A DNA stretch of 64,000 bases from positions 92,182 through 156,181 of the forward strand of contig JAPTJF010000099.1 of assembly GCA_029339195.1 (NCBI GenBank), in the 5' to 3' direction. Shown one piece after another: positions 22,801 to 34,100 of this stretch. The number at the start of each line of letters is the position of its first letter. Position 1 is the first letter of the stretch. The position numbers and the translations under genes are program-made. The notes beneath the pieces were generated by a model. It saw only the letters and a program-made list of their open reading frames with translations, was not told where the DNA came from and made no database searches. The DNA is from Micractinium sp. NFX-FRZ (Eukaryota; Chlorophyta; Trebouxiophyceae; Chlorellales; Chlorellaceae).

Positions 22801-23361
22801 TCACCAGCCAGCTGGTGAGCCAGGCATACGTGGCGCAGCTGCGGGGTGGGGGTGGTCCACCGGCGGGGCCGGTGGGTGCTGCTGCCTCTGCCGCCAGGCC
22901 CGCCAGGGAATCAGCGAGCCCCAGCACCAGCTGCCTGCGATGAGTATTTGGTGGATGGGAGGAGATGTGTAAAGCAGCTTGCTCCTCGCCTTTATTGGCA
23001 ACACAGGGCAGGTGGGTGCTGGCTGCGGTGCGGAGCCGGCTAGGCGGCGGTGGGCGGCAGCGGCGGTGGTCGCGGCAGGACAGCTCCCGACAGCCGCGAG
23101 AGGGCAGCTGGGTGAAAGCGTTTTAAATTAGACGAAGATCATGAACAAGGCTACCCAACGCACGCCGAGCTGCGCGCACCTCTCCGCCCCGCCAAAGCCG
23201 TCGCCCTCACGCGCCGCGCTCAGCAGCTCATCCAGCTTGGACGCCAATGGAAGGCGGATCGACAGCTTGTGGCAACCATGGCGCCGCTTGGGCGAGCGAC
23301 AGTCGAACCATTCTTTCAGGTTCAGCACACAATCCCTGAGCTCCCGCACAGCCCCCATCAT
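19898..23361 (-). CDS. MYND zinc-finger protein, paralog B
   Basis: Five exons (23361-23180, 22934-22333, 22186-21238, 21096-20818, 20546-19898) encode 886 aa. The start is one of two adjacent ATGs (MMGAVRELRD). Exon number, order and phases match paralog A, and exon 3 is 949 nt in both. Similarity is clear throughout: LVLGLADSLAGLAAEAA, RLARLTTDVHSAL, LLPLLAAAGSLLLGQAALLG, and the C-terminal MYND finger CAGC, YCSATC, QRADWAVHRSAC (about 816-871). The first Cys pair is C-x4-C (RPCSHLLC), again atypical. Exon 2 contains a tandem duplication of CFSQHAPSA. The pair arose by gene duplication, and the secreted-protein gene lies between them. Its partner and pathway are unknown. Confidence 0.82.
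22386..22466. repeat. In-frame coding tandem repeat in MYND-B exon 2
   Basis: A unit of about 40-45 bp containing gctgcgagaagcagct occurs twice and encodes two copies of CFSQHAPSA(V/I)L. Confidence 0.85.
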
Positions 23362-24111
23362 GCACAGTTAGGCATAAGATGCACGTCAAGATTCCGCGGT
23401 CAGGAATCAAGAGTCATCATTGCTCACTAGGGGACACCGCCGCCAGCAGGGCGCCGCCACCGCAGCACCCGCTTCGCGCACTTGCTGTGAGGGCTCTTCA
23501 CGGGAAGCAGAGGTAGTTGCCCTTACTCAACAGCAAGTGCACAGTCGAGGTGGGTGCACAATAAAGGCCAGCCCCCAGCATCACAAAGCCTGCCGCGGAC
23601 TGTAATCCAGCTGGCCCCGGCGCATGCAGCAGCAGATGAACAGCGCTGCTCTGGGGTGGCCGCTCATTGCCAGATGCGGCTGGCATCCTGCGCAGCTTTG
23701 GATAGCTGTGGCCCACAGCTCCGCCAGGCATACGTAGAGTGGCATGTGCCTAGGGCAGGCAGCGGCAACCGCACAGCACTTGCTGGTGCATTCCTGGAGG
23801 AGCGGCGGCAGCGGACCGGCAACAATTGCAAGCAGTGGCTGCAGCAAGCGTGTTCAAGGCGTGATGATAGAATTGAAACGAAGCAAGATATCATTCTAGC
23901 TTTACAAGTGCGATGAGCTAGCACGTGTGATGATATGATAAGAAGCCGACGAGCCTTCCGACAGCGATAGAGATCTTCTGCCGTGCTGCTTTATCGGTGC
24001 TCTTGCATCGGCAACAGTGGCTTGGCCCCCGGTTCCTAAGGTGCTTGCGGCTGAAGCCTCACCGAAGACACCCCCGCCCGTCTCGCCTCGCCTGCTTGCT
24101 GCTCGCCAATC
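23362..24111. promoter_or_regulatory. Divergent intergenic region
   Basis: This 750-bp gap separates the divergent MYND-B and glycosidase-like genes and should hold both promoters. It becomes AT-richer near 23870-23960. No motif was assigned. Confidence 0.4.
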
Positions 24112-27100
24112 ATGGCACTGGGCAGGAGCCGAGCCCCCAGGGTGGGAGCAGGCGGCCAGCGGCCTGCCTCTTGGGTTCTGGGAGCGGCCGCTAGCGCCGC
24201 TGCCGCTCTCATGATGTTGGCAAGCACCCCCTTCCTGCTGCCGCTGCTGGCGGCAGGTTCAGTGCCCCAAGCAGCCGCTGTGACCGAGATCAGCCCTACG
24301 GTAGGCCCTGGGAGGGAACCAGATGGACTAGTTGAACGCACGTGTTGGGCTGGGGCGCTGGTGAGCGGGGCCGCAGCGTGCCCCTTGGGTGCCTACCCAA
24401 CTTCCACCTGCGGCCCCGACCGCCTCACCCCACCCTCCTTGTTCCTTGTTGCCCCATGTAACTGCACCCACGTGTGAGCCTGGGCAGGTCTACATTGGGG
24501 GTGTTCAAGACCTGCGCCCCGACGGCTCCGGCGCCTCCAAATGCTCCCGCCTGGTGGACGCTGCCGCCGCCTACCGCATGTTCAACCGCGCGCAGTTCCT
24601 GGTGGGTTGAAGTGGGGCTGGGCAAGTCTTACTGCATGTTCAACCGCGCGCAGGTCCTGCTGGGCTGAGCTGGGCTGGGTAGGATCACCAGGCAGGATCA
24701 CCAGGTGGCGCTTGCAGTATGCACCGCGCACGCACCAGGAGGTGGGCAGGGCGCGGCGGGTGCCTCGCTGGTTGAATTGGTCGGTGGGCGAGTGCATGGG
24801 CAGGTGCCCGGTGGGTGGGTGGGTGAGCAGAGCAAGCAGGGCGTGCCGGATGGTGAGTGGGTGAGCAGCAGAGGTGCGATGGGCTCACGTGCCCCCCAGG
24901 CGTTGGCAGCCACCCCCCGCCCCGCCCATGAACGGGCAATCTGGCGAGCACAAGTGGGGGCCTGCCATTCCTCAACTGCCACCTGCTCGCCCCTGCAAGG
25001 GGGAGGGTGGCACGGCAAGAGGCCGTCCTGCGGGGTCACGAGAGGGTTGGGTCCGACAGCAACAAGCACGCACCCCTCTCCACGCTCACCTTGCACCCAG
25101 ATTGTTCTGACCCCCCAGGAGTAGTGGCACCCGGCCCGACAGGCAGGGCGACGCACCCGGCGCCCCAACGCAGCCTTGCTTGCGCCTCTGGCCGCTTCAG
25201 CGCCGCTCGCAGGCTGCCGCCTCGCATCAGCTTCATGACAACCAGCAGCAATGGCCCCTGCGGTGCATGCGTGGGGGGGGACACCATGCGGCAGGCACAT
25301 CAGGGATCTCAGTCGGCCGGGGCCACAACGCGCCCTGCACAGCCCGGCACACAACGAGAGACACACAGCTTTCGCGTTCGGCCTGGTCAATGGGGACGAA
25401 GGGGCGGTTACCACGCACGTGGGGCAAAGGAGATGGTGGGGGGTGCCCTTGTCCTCATCGTGTTGCTGGTGTGCTCAGGATGAGGGGGCTGAGGGGGGCA
25501 GCAGCAAGGTGGGGGGGTCTGTGTCGCACCTTTACTCAGGCTGTCAACCCCACACCTGATCAACAGAAGCGGGCGGCCCAGCGGCCCGTGGAAGCGCACC
25601 TGGATGGCGGCGCCGTAGCAAGGCACGATGCGCTCGTGCACGCAGCGGCGCAGCAGCGACACCTCCTGCCACACCCGGTGAGGCTGCATGCCGGAATGCC
25701 CGCCATGCACCCACATCCCATGCCCTGCCCTGCCCCTCCCTGCCCCACCCGACCCCGCCTGGGGTGTGCAGATATCGGTGCTCTGGTGGGACAGCGGGCC
25801 CTCAGACCCGCCTCCAGGCTGGACCGGCTGCGACAACTACAACCTGTCCAGTGAGTTCAACACCCAGCAGAGGTGCTGCCAGCATATGGCCTGCCATGTC
25901 AGCACACCGCACCAGCCGCCAGGTGGTGTGCAGTCGGCCCTCGCTCTCAGCGGGTGTGGGGGTGGACCCCAGTCGAGCAGAAGGGCAGAGATTACCGCCC
26001 AAGCGTGCAGGCAGTACCGCCCTGCCCACCCTGCCTTGGCTGTCCTTCACCACCCCGCCTGCCCTTGGCTGCTGTTTCCTTTCCTGGCCCTGGCCCCACC
26101 CGACGGCCAACTACTGCTTCAGTGCCACCCAGGTCCAGAGAAGCGTGTTTAACGCTGGGTGCCACACCCGATCTGCCTTCCCTCGCCTTGCCATATCCTC
26201 CCCCATGGCTGCTCGCAGCCTACTACTGCTTCTCCCGCTTCAACGCCACCCAAGTCCAGTGGTGGAGCTACCACAGGGACCCGCAAACTGGCACAGGTGC
26301 ACGCCCAGGGAAGCGGCGATTTCCTCCGGGGGCAAGCATGTGCTGCCGGGCAGCAGGCACACTGCTAGCAGTTGGCCCAGCCTGAAGCAGCTGCTCGGCC
26401 ACCCATCCCCGCCAAGCAGCTTGTTCGCTTGTTGCCCCTGCCCAGTCCCGCTGTGGCACACTGACGCGCTCCTGAGGGCTCAGGCTGCCGCGTTGGCCCT
26501 CCTGCCCACCTTCCACTTTTCGTTTCCCGGACTGCAGCTGCCGCGGTCACCCAGGCGGACATTGAGGAGTTCCGGGGGCTGCTGACGACCTGCCTGCAGC
26601 ACGCGGTGGGCGCGGGCCTGCGCCCCGCCATCAATGTGAGATGGGGGGAATTGGAGGTGAAGAAGGGCTACACTGAAGCAATCGTTTGCCTGGCGTGGCG
26701 CGAGGTTGGGTCGCCCTGCGCCACGTTGTGTCGCCCACAGTGCGCGGCAGGCGCCCCATACCCCACCCGCCCGCTTGCTGCCCCACAGCCTGCCAGCCTG
26801 GATCTCCTCCACGCCCCACCTCGCCATCATTCCCTAATCACTCCGCATCAGAAGCAGGGCTTCTCTGACTCTATCTAAGTATTATTGTACCACCGCCTCG
26901 CCCCCCTGCGCAGCTACACATGGACGACGGGCGCGCCCAAAACGGGTGGCGCAACACGCTGCCCTTTGACCCCCTCCAGAAGTTCAGCGGGTACTCCTAC
27001 TATGATATCCTCCTTGAGCCCGTGGCAGACGCACTGAATGCCGCCCTGCCGCCGGGAGAGGACGCCGGCAGCGCCTGGCTGTCGCTGCAGGTGCGGCGCC

Positions 27101-30100
27101 TGGCGGGGGCAGCGGCTGGGTGTGGCGACAGCTTGGCGGTGTGTGTGGTGCGGAAGTGGGTGTGTGAGGCCCCGGCTGGGCATGCAGGCAGGGAGGCAAG
27201 ACAGGCAAGGAGGCAGGCTGAGCGGCAAACAGTCCCCTGCAGAGCCTTCCCTCTGCATGAAATCCTGCTCTGTATTCTGCCTCCCACGTTGACACTTAAC
27301 CAGCCCTGTCCCGCTGCTGCCTGCAGGGAGAGATGGGGGCCACCGTGTTCTTCTACCCCTGGCAGTGGGTTCAGGCTGCCGACATGGTGAGTGAGTGCAC
27401 ATTGTCCCGCCCCTGGCAGTGGGTGCACATCTCCCCGCCCTGTGCGACCAGCATTCCATGTACCAAGCAGCTTGCTGACGGTTGCTATTCGCAGCAGGTA
27501 CACCCCGTTCTGTCAGCCAAAGCCGGGGCCGCTGCTGACCCCCCCTCACGCCCGCCCAGCCTTCTCCCCGCCTGCCATGTGCCCACAGGTGCGCGACCGC
27601 GTGTCGCGCGGCCGTCCCGAGCTGCGCCGCCGCGTGCTGCTGGGTCTGGGCATCAACAACAGCAAGCTGTGTGGGTGCGCGCTGATCGACATTGTGAACT
27701 ACGACGAGTACTTGGCTGCCTTTGCCCCCCTCTGGCCCAAGGTGCGCACTTGGTGGTGAGGCTTAATGTGCCGCATGTGCTGCCTGTCACTCCCTGCTGG
27801 CAGCAGGCAATCAGGCTGCCTGCCCGCCCCTGTGGTCTGGTGTGCGTGTGTGTATGTGTGAGGTGGGCAACTTGACGGAGTTGGGCCTCGGGCTGGGCAT
27901 AAAGTCTGCCTCAGCCGCCTTATTACGCAGCTCAAATCATTTGGCTGCCCTTGCGGTCCTGTGGACTCCCGGGTTGCTGCTGCTGCTGTGCAGCCCACTG
28001 TACTGTACGGTTCGGCCGAGGTGAGCTGAAACCATCCATCAGTGCCTCGTCAGCTCCCAGTGCCGCCCCATCCCTCGTACCCCTCACCCCTGCCCCCACA
28101 GATCGCGGGCTGGTTTGACATGGACGGCATCCGAGCCGCCTTCATGGCTGCAGACTTTGTGGGCATCAGTGCATATGTGCCACAGGTGAGTGGTGGACAC
28201 GCTTGCAAGGTGCTTGGGGTGCCAGCCACTCAGGTGTTGCAGCTGGCAGCTGCCGGCTGCAGTGCAGCCGTTTTCAGAGCCTTGCGGCACCTCAGGGGTG
28301 CTCCGTGCAGGGCCGCAGGGAGCCACAGTCCAGCACAGCGCAGCGCAGCGTCGTGCCGCCCAGCTCCGCAGTTGCAGCCTCGTAAAGAGTGGCAGGCCTC
28401 CCACCCAACAGGCGCGCCCCAGCCCTGCACCTGTACCTGCTGCGCCCGCTGTGCCCCACGCCCCCCTGCCCCCCTTCCCCTCCCTGCCTCTGCCTGCCTG
28501 CCGCCGCAGAGCCGCACCGACTTCCAGACGTGCGACATGGAGGTGCTTATGAAGAAGGTGACTTGAAGAGTTGGGGCTTAAAATAAATAGGAGGGGGCAC
28601 CATGACTGTGAGGGTGCCGGTTGCATGCAGAAGGCAGGTGAGGGGGGCCAGCATCAACGGCACAGGCTGACTGCCGTCTTTCCGGCTCACTTCAGAGTTG
28701 GTGGACATCGAGTTTGGTCTGTGTTGGCTCAACTGGTAGATGCACTTTCATGCCCTCCCATGCCCTCCGCCTCACCCCCACCTTGTTCCTTGTTCCACAC
28801 CCCCAGATGGACATTGAGTTTGGGTACTACAACCTCACGCTGCGCGAGCTGGTGGACGAGGGTGAGGCGGGGTGGGGTGGGGGGCATGCTTTGTTGGGAA
28901 AGCTCGTGGCGTGGGCTGCGCGAGGTGGGTGTGGGTGGGGAGCAGAAGACGTGGGTGAGGGTGGGGCGGGGTGTGGGGGAGCATGCTACATTCTTCTTGA
29001 GTCGTAACAGGAATCGGCATTGCTACAATTGAACAGAACAGGTTGCATACGCTGAGGTGTTGCATAGGATTGAGCATAGCGAGGGGTGGCGCAAGGTAGA
29101 CGTGGGTGAGGAGCCGAAGAACGGGGTAATGGGTGGGGTGGGATGGCGAGTGATGTGGGGGGATGGGGGGTCGTGGGGTAGAGCGTAGCGTGGGCGGGCA
29201 AGCGGGAGGTTGGGAGGTTGCCGGGCAGGGGCATTCTTCAAGGGCGCTGCAGATGCAGGTTCAGGGACAGCCTGCTTGCTCTGCATGCGGAAGAGGGCGT
29301 TGTCGCCATGTGGCGATGCAGCAGGGGGGGAGCGGTGCATGCGCCTGAGCGCATGCCTCGCCTTGGGCGCAGCCTGCCAACATGGCCGCTGCCTGCCTCG
29401 GCTCTTCGCTGCCCTCTCTGCAGGCAAAGAGATTCACTGGATCGAGTGGGGCGTGGGCGGCGGCGCCAGCCAGAACGGCGACACCCCCGTCAAAACTGGC
29501 CTGGAGGCGGCCTACTACCCATACTGGGTGCGCCCTCCATCTACATTGCCTGGGGCTCACCGCCTGCATGCTGGCCCACGCTGTGCTGCCTGCTACGCCT
29601 GCCTGCCCGTGTCTCCAACGGACCCTTGCATAGCTGCCTGCCTGCACACGTCCCGATCTGCCTCACCAGCACCAGGGCACAACCACTGCTTGCCCCACCC
29701 GGCCGCCACCGCCTGTCCATGCAAGTGGCAGCCCCTCGTGTGCCCGCTCGTCTCCTGGCATGCCCCAGAGGCCTGCTCTGCCTGCGCCCCACCTGGTTGC
29801 CTCCACGTTCTTCCCACCGCACGCTGGCCCGTGCAGGGCATCTGGGGGCCGTACAACGCGTCCCGCGACCCCTGGCAGACCCCGGATGTGAGGCAGTACA
29901 TGCTGCACTACGTCAACCAAACCAGCGCCTACCTGCTGCAGGCAAGTGGGGCGGTGCAATGGGAAATACAGTGGGGGGACATAAGAGACGAGCGTTTGGC
30001 GCGGGCACAGATAGCCGCCCACCTTGTGCTGAGAAGCTGACAGGCAAAGAGCAGAGGGCAGTGTGGTTGGTGTTGTCCACGCGCTTGAAGGGAGGTTGCA

Positions 30101-30785
30101 CATGGCAGCGCTCTGCAGCGCGGACTGCCTGGTGCCATCAGCATCAGCTATGGTGCTCTGACAGCCAGACAACTGCCTCCCTGCCACTCTGATCCTCACT
30201 CTCAGGGAGGGTGCGAGTACCAGGTTGATGGATGCTACCTGTGGACCGTGGGAGGCTCCTGGGATATCATTGGCCTGTGAGTGCCCCGCCTCCCTGATCT
30301 GATCTTGCCAGGTTCTGCCAAATGGCAGCCTGGCAGTCCCAGCTGTGCCCGCCTGCATGGCATGCCACTCACACAGAGCGGCAGCCTGGCAGGCGCCCCG
30401 TGCCCCCTGCGTCTGCTCTCTGACGTGCTGCTCTGTAGGACTGCCACGCGGACCCGCTGCGCAAGTGTGGCTGCTCTAAGCCTGCCCTGCTTGCCCCTCG
30501 TGTCTCCCCTTTTACCGCCCATCACACAAGCTCGACTCATTTCTGTGTTGAAGATTCTGCAAAGACCAACCCCATGCACCCTTCAACCCTGCCTAAGTGC
30601 GCTGCTCTGCCCCTCCACACCCCCACGCCCGCAGCTACAACCCCGTCACCGGCAGCCCCGGCTCCTTCCGTGTCGAGGAAGCCGTGGAGATCATCCGCCG
30701 GCACAACCAAGAGGTGCATGCACTGGAGGAGGAGGAAGAGCAGTACGGGCAGGCGGCTGTCATGGCAGCTGGCAGCCCTCCCTAG
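24112..30785 (+). CDS. Membrane-anchored (β/α)8 glycoside-hydrolase-like protein
   Basis: Fifteen exons join in phase: 24112-24300, 24488-24601, 25772-25850, 26219-26296, 26538-26635, 26914-27090, 27327-27386, 27589-27741, 28102-28185, 28510-28557, 28807-28861, 29424-29527, 29837-29941, 30206-30276 and 30635-30785 (521 aa). Residues about 19-55 form an uncleaved-looking signal anchor (type II, secretory pathway). The lumenal part is rich in aromatics and has N-glycosylation sequons such as YNLT, YNAS and VNQT. Two Glu at strand-end-like motifs, E247 (LQGEMGATVFF) and E386 (EIHWIEWGVGGG), have the spacing of acid/base and nucleophile in clan-A retaining glycosidases. This assignment is inference; I cannot name a GH family. 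The intron after exon 13 starts with GC. The tail (EVHALEEEEEQ) is acidic. Confidence 0.75.
24630..24682 (+). repeat. Decayed copy of exon 2 end (glycosidase-like gene)
   Basis: The segment repeats 24571-24624 with few changes, sharing tgttcaaccgcgcgcag and the following ggtgggttga-like border. The offset is 60 bp, inside the next intron. Confidence 0.85.
25157..25683 (-). pseudogene. Protein-kinase relic nested antisense in intron 2
   Basis: Two spliced-looking minus-strand pieces encode kinase-like sequence. Piece 25683-25600 reads VWQEVSLLRRCVHERIVPCYG, like an αC helix and β4. Piece 25257-25157 reads GPLLLVVMKLMRGGSLRAAL followed by KRPEAQARLRWGA, like β5, hinge and αD of RAF/CTR1-type (TKL) kinases. 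Phases between the pieces agree. No Gly loop, catalytic HRD or DFG motif was found on either side. The fragment therefore cannot be a working kinase, and I read it as a retained remnant. It explains why this intron (24602-25771) is unusually long. Confidence 0.6.
26109..26140 (+). repeat. Decayed copy of exon 4 start
   Basis: actactgcttc...gccacccaggtccag repeats the start of exon 4 (26219 onward), about 110 bp upstream in the intron. Confidence 0.7.
28691..28720 (+). repeat. Decayed copy of exon 11 start
   Basis: cttcagag...tggacatcgagtttggt resembles the acceptor and start of exon 11 (cag|atggacattgagtttgg at 28804). The offset is about 113 bp. Confidence 0.65.
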
Positions 30786-31135
30786 GCCAACGTTGCTCCA
30801 GTGGGGAAGCAGAAGCTCCCATGACAGCTTGCCCCCACGCTTAAATTTGACTGGGACAGCCTGTGGGGCAAGCCGCCAGGGCAGCAGAAAGGATGGCGCT
30901 GCCCGGGGTGGCGGCCACCAACTAGCGATTGCCGCCAGCGCTCCAGAACCCGGCTGGGCATCTTGTGGCAAGTGTGGCCAAATCAAAGTTTCACCAAGGA
31001 TTGAGAGGCAAGGGCGTGGCCATCTGATACAGCCCACTTTTCTTAGCACAGCCTATTCATTGTACCTTGATGCACTCTCATCCACCCTCCTTGCCTGCGC
31101 ACAGCGCCCTGTTTTTTTTAACTGAAGAGGCTTAT

Positions 31136-31160
31136 TGTAACGACATTGTAAAAAATGTAA
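31136..31160 (+). terminator. TGTAA poly(A) cluster of the glycosidase-like gene
   Basis: Three TGTAA motifs (31136, 31147, 31156) lie about 350 bp after the stop at 30785. They end just before the convergent GPN2 stop at 31190. The stretch 30786-31135 is 3' UTR without other features. Confidence 0.6.
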
Positions 31161-31189
31161 CACCACATAGAGGCGTGCCCCGCGCTGCG

Positions 31190-34100
31190 CTAGCTTCCAC
31201 CCCGCCGTTGTGCCTGCTGCTGCTGCCGCGGTGCCGCTGCCGCAGCCTCTGCCGCCGCTGCTGCCGCTGCTGGCGCCGCCTCCGCTGCTGCCGCTAGCAT
31301 GCCGCCAGGCTTGCCCGCCGCCGCTGCTGCTGTGTCGCCAGGCTCCGCTGCTGCTGGCTGTTGACGCTCCCGCACCTGCGGTACAGAAAGAAACAGCATC
31401 AGGGAAATTATAACGTCCTCTGAGGCTCATGCCAGCCTACTCATGACGCTGCTTCGTTGGACGATGAACAAGCCAGCTACCTGCGGTTGCGCTGGTGAGC
31501 TTGCAGATTCCAACCCCTGCACCCCTGCAACATGGATTCCTGCCCTCGCATGGACGACTCGTGCATACCCGCGGTACAGATTCCCACCCTCGCATATACC
31601 TCCGGTGCACACCAGCACGTTCTCACATGCAGTCCGGTTCACTCCCGCATGTACAGCTCCTCGATCGCCTCCCACAGGCCCCTGCTGTCCCGCAATTCAG
31701 GTTCCTTCGCCCCCAGCAGCGCCCTCCCACCTGCGGTACAAGCTCCCTCACTCCCAGGTACCGCTCACCCACCTGCGGTACAGGTTCCCGCCCCCGCATG
31801 TACCGCTCCTCCATCGCCTCCCACAAGTCGCTGCTGTCCTGCACCACGCCAGCACTGTACTGCAGCTCTGGCGCGGGCTGGCCTGCAGGGGGGCGGGGCG
31901 TTGTGAGGACGCGGTTGCGCTGTCGGAGGCCAGGCAGGCAGGCAGGCCAGGCGGCAGTGTTGCCAGCCAGCAGCGCCGGGCTGCAGGACGAGCGGTGTTG
32001 CGCTGCGGGCAGGCACCATCGTGCAGGCGCAGCCGAGCTGCACAAGCTGGTGCCAACCGCGTGCAGGATCACTCGTTGCCACCGCCGCTGTGACCCCCGC
32101 GACCTGTGTCTCCAAACCGCATGCCTCGCCCCGCCCCGCCCCGCTGTGCGGCTGCACACCCGGCTGTGCCAACCTGGCAACTACACCTGCCCGCACGCCA
32201 TTCCTCCCTGCTCACACGCCCTGCCCTGCCCTGCCCCGCCCCGCCCCAGCCGCCCTGCCCTACCCGGCTGCGCCAGCCCCACAAACACACATGCCCACAC
32301 ACCATCCTTCCTACTCATAATCCCTGCCCCGCCCCGCCCCAGCCGCCCTGCCCTACCTGGCTGCGCCAGCCCCGCAAACACGTAGCCGTTTGACTTGTCT
32401 ATGAGCGCCAGCAGGGAGCGGACGCTGTCCCGGTCCTCGATGGCCAAAGGGTGGAAGGAGAGCAGGCCAAAGTCCTCGATCACCTGGCGGGGTGTGGGGA
32501 GCAAATCAAATAAGAAAGTGGACTTCCGCTTGTGGCAGGAGGGCCGCAGGGTGGAGCAAAAGCACGCGTCGCCAGCAAGGCAAACAGCACCCCAGTGGAG
32601 CTGCGCCTGCAGGGTGGTCAACCGCACACAGCTCGCTCACCTTGCACCCTCTGCAACCTAGACAGGAGGCTTGAACACACTCTACTCGCCCTGAACACCA
32701 ACAAGGCAAGGCACCCCCACCACAGCGCACCTCGCACAGCTCTTCCGTCATGCGCTGGAACCTGGGCGGGAAGCTGCCCTCCATGGCCTCCGCAAGGTGG
32801 CCCAGCCCCTGGGCCTGCGGGAGCAAGACACGGAGGCAGGCTGGGGGTCAAGCGCAGCAGGCTGCAGGGCAGGCAGTGGCCCTGCCAAGGGAGTTCCAGC
32901 AGCCCACGACAGAGCTGCCCGCCCCGGCGTGCCTGCAGGTAGGGGTCCTGCCCACGGCCTGGCCCCTGAACCTGCCAAGCAGCTGCCCTCCTACTCCCGT
33001 ACCAGTCATACCTGCAGGTAGAAATCCAGCCCAAAGGCCAGCTCGCCATACTGCTCAATGAGGTCCATCTTGGAGAGCACGTTGACCTGCCGGCATTGAG
33101 TAACTCGGAGTGACTGGCCAATAATACGCAGGCAGGACAGTGGGGGCAGGCAGGCGGGCGGCATCATGGGGCGAGCAGGTGTGCAGGCCAGCTGCGCCAC
33201 TTGCCTGGGGCAGCTCCAGGTGCAGCATGGTGCTCAGGCTGAGCAGCAGGGCGCTGAGGTATTTGGCTGGGTCGCTGCAGGGGGGCAGGCAGACAGATGA
33301 ATGGGTGGTCGAATGGATGTATATGTATATATAGAATGGATGGATGGATGGATGAATGGATGGATGAATGGATATACATAGACACAGACACAGATGCGGC
33401 CCAGAGAGCTGAGGCAAACGCAGGCAGGTAGGGCAGGCATGCAGGCATGCAGTCGAGCAGCATGCGCTGCCAGGGTAAACAACACCCCCATTAGGGAGGG
33501 GCCCCGCCCCACCTGCATACGTGCGCGTCCACCAGCTGCACCACGGTCAGGCGGGAGCTCCCGCACACAAACACACACTTGCTAGCCATTTACGAAACAG
33601 GCACCCGCCTCGTTGGCCTGCACCCTCCCTGGGTGCAGGCTCACCTACACAGGTGCGCGTCCACCAGCTGCACCACGGTGAGGCGGAAGCCCCAGCGGCG
33701 TGTGAGCACATCCACGATGCGGCGCAGGCTGCCGTGCAGCGTGAAGAGCTCCACCTGGCCGGGCAGGTCGAAGAGCAGGTAGGCGCCCTCTGCAGGGGAA
33801 GATGTGGACAAGAACAAAAGTAGTTGGGTGGTATAGAGTGCAACTGATCGGTGCAGCGGGAGGAGTTCCGCCTGGCCGGGCAGGTCAAAGAGCAGGTAGG
33901 CGCCCTCTGCAGGCAGCCGGGAGGAAAGGAACGGTGATGGGAACAAAGGAATGGCAAGAGGGTTGGGGTGGTGCAGCGTGAAGCGCTCCGTCCGGGGCCG
34001 CCATCATTCGATCGTCACCCCTGGCCCGCCCACCCACACACTTTCGACCGGCCCTCCCTGCAGCACCCGGCCCCGAACATGGACCACCCGCCCGCCCGCC

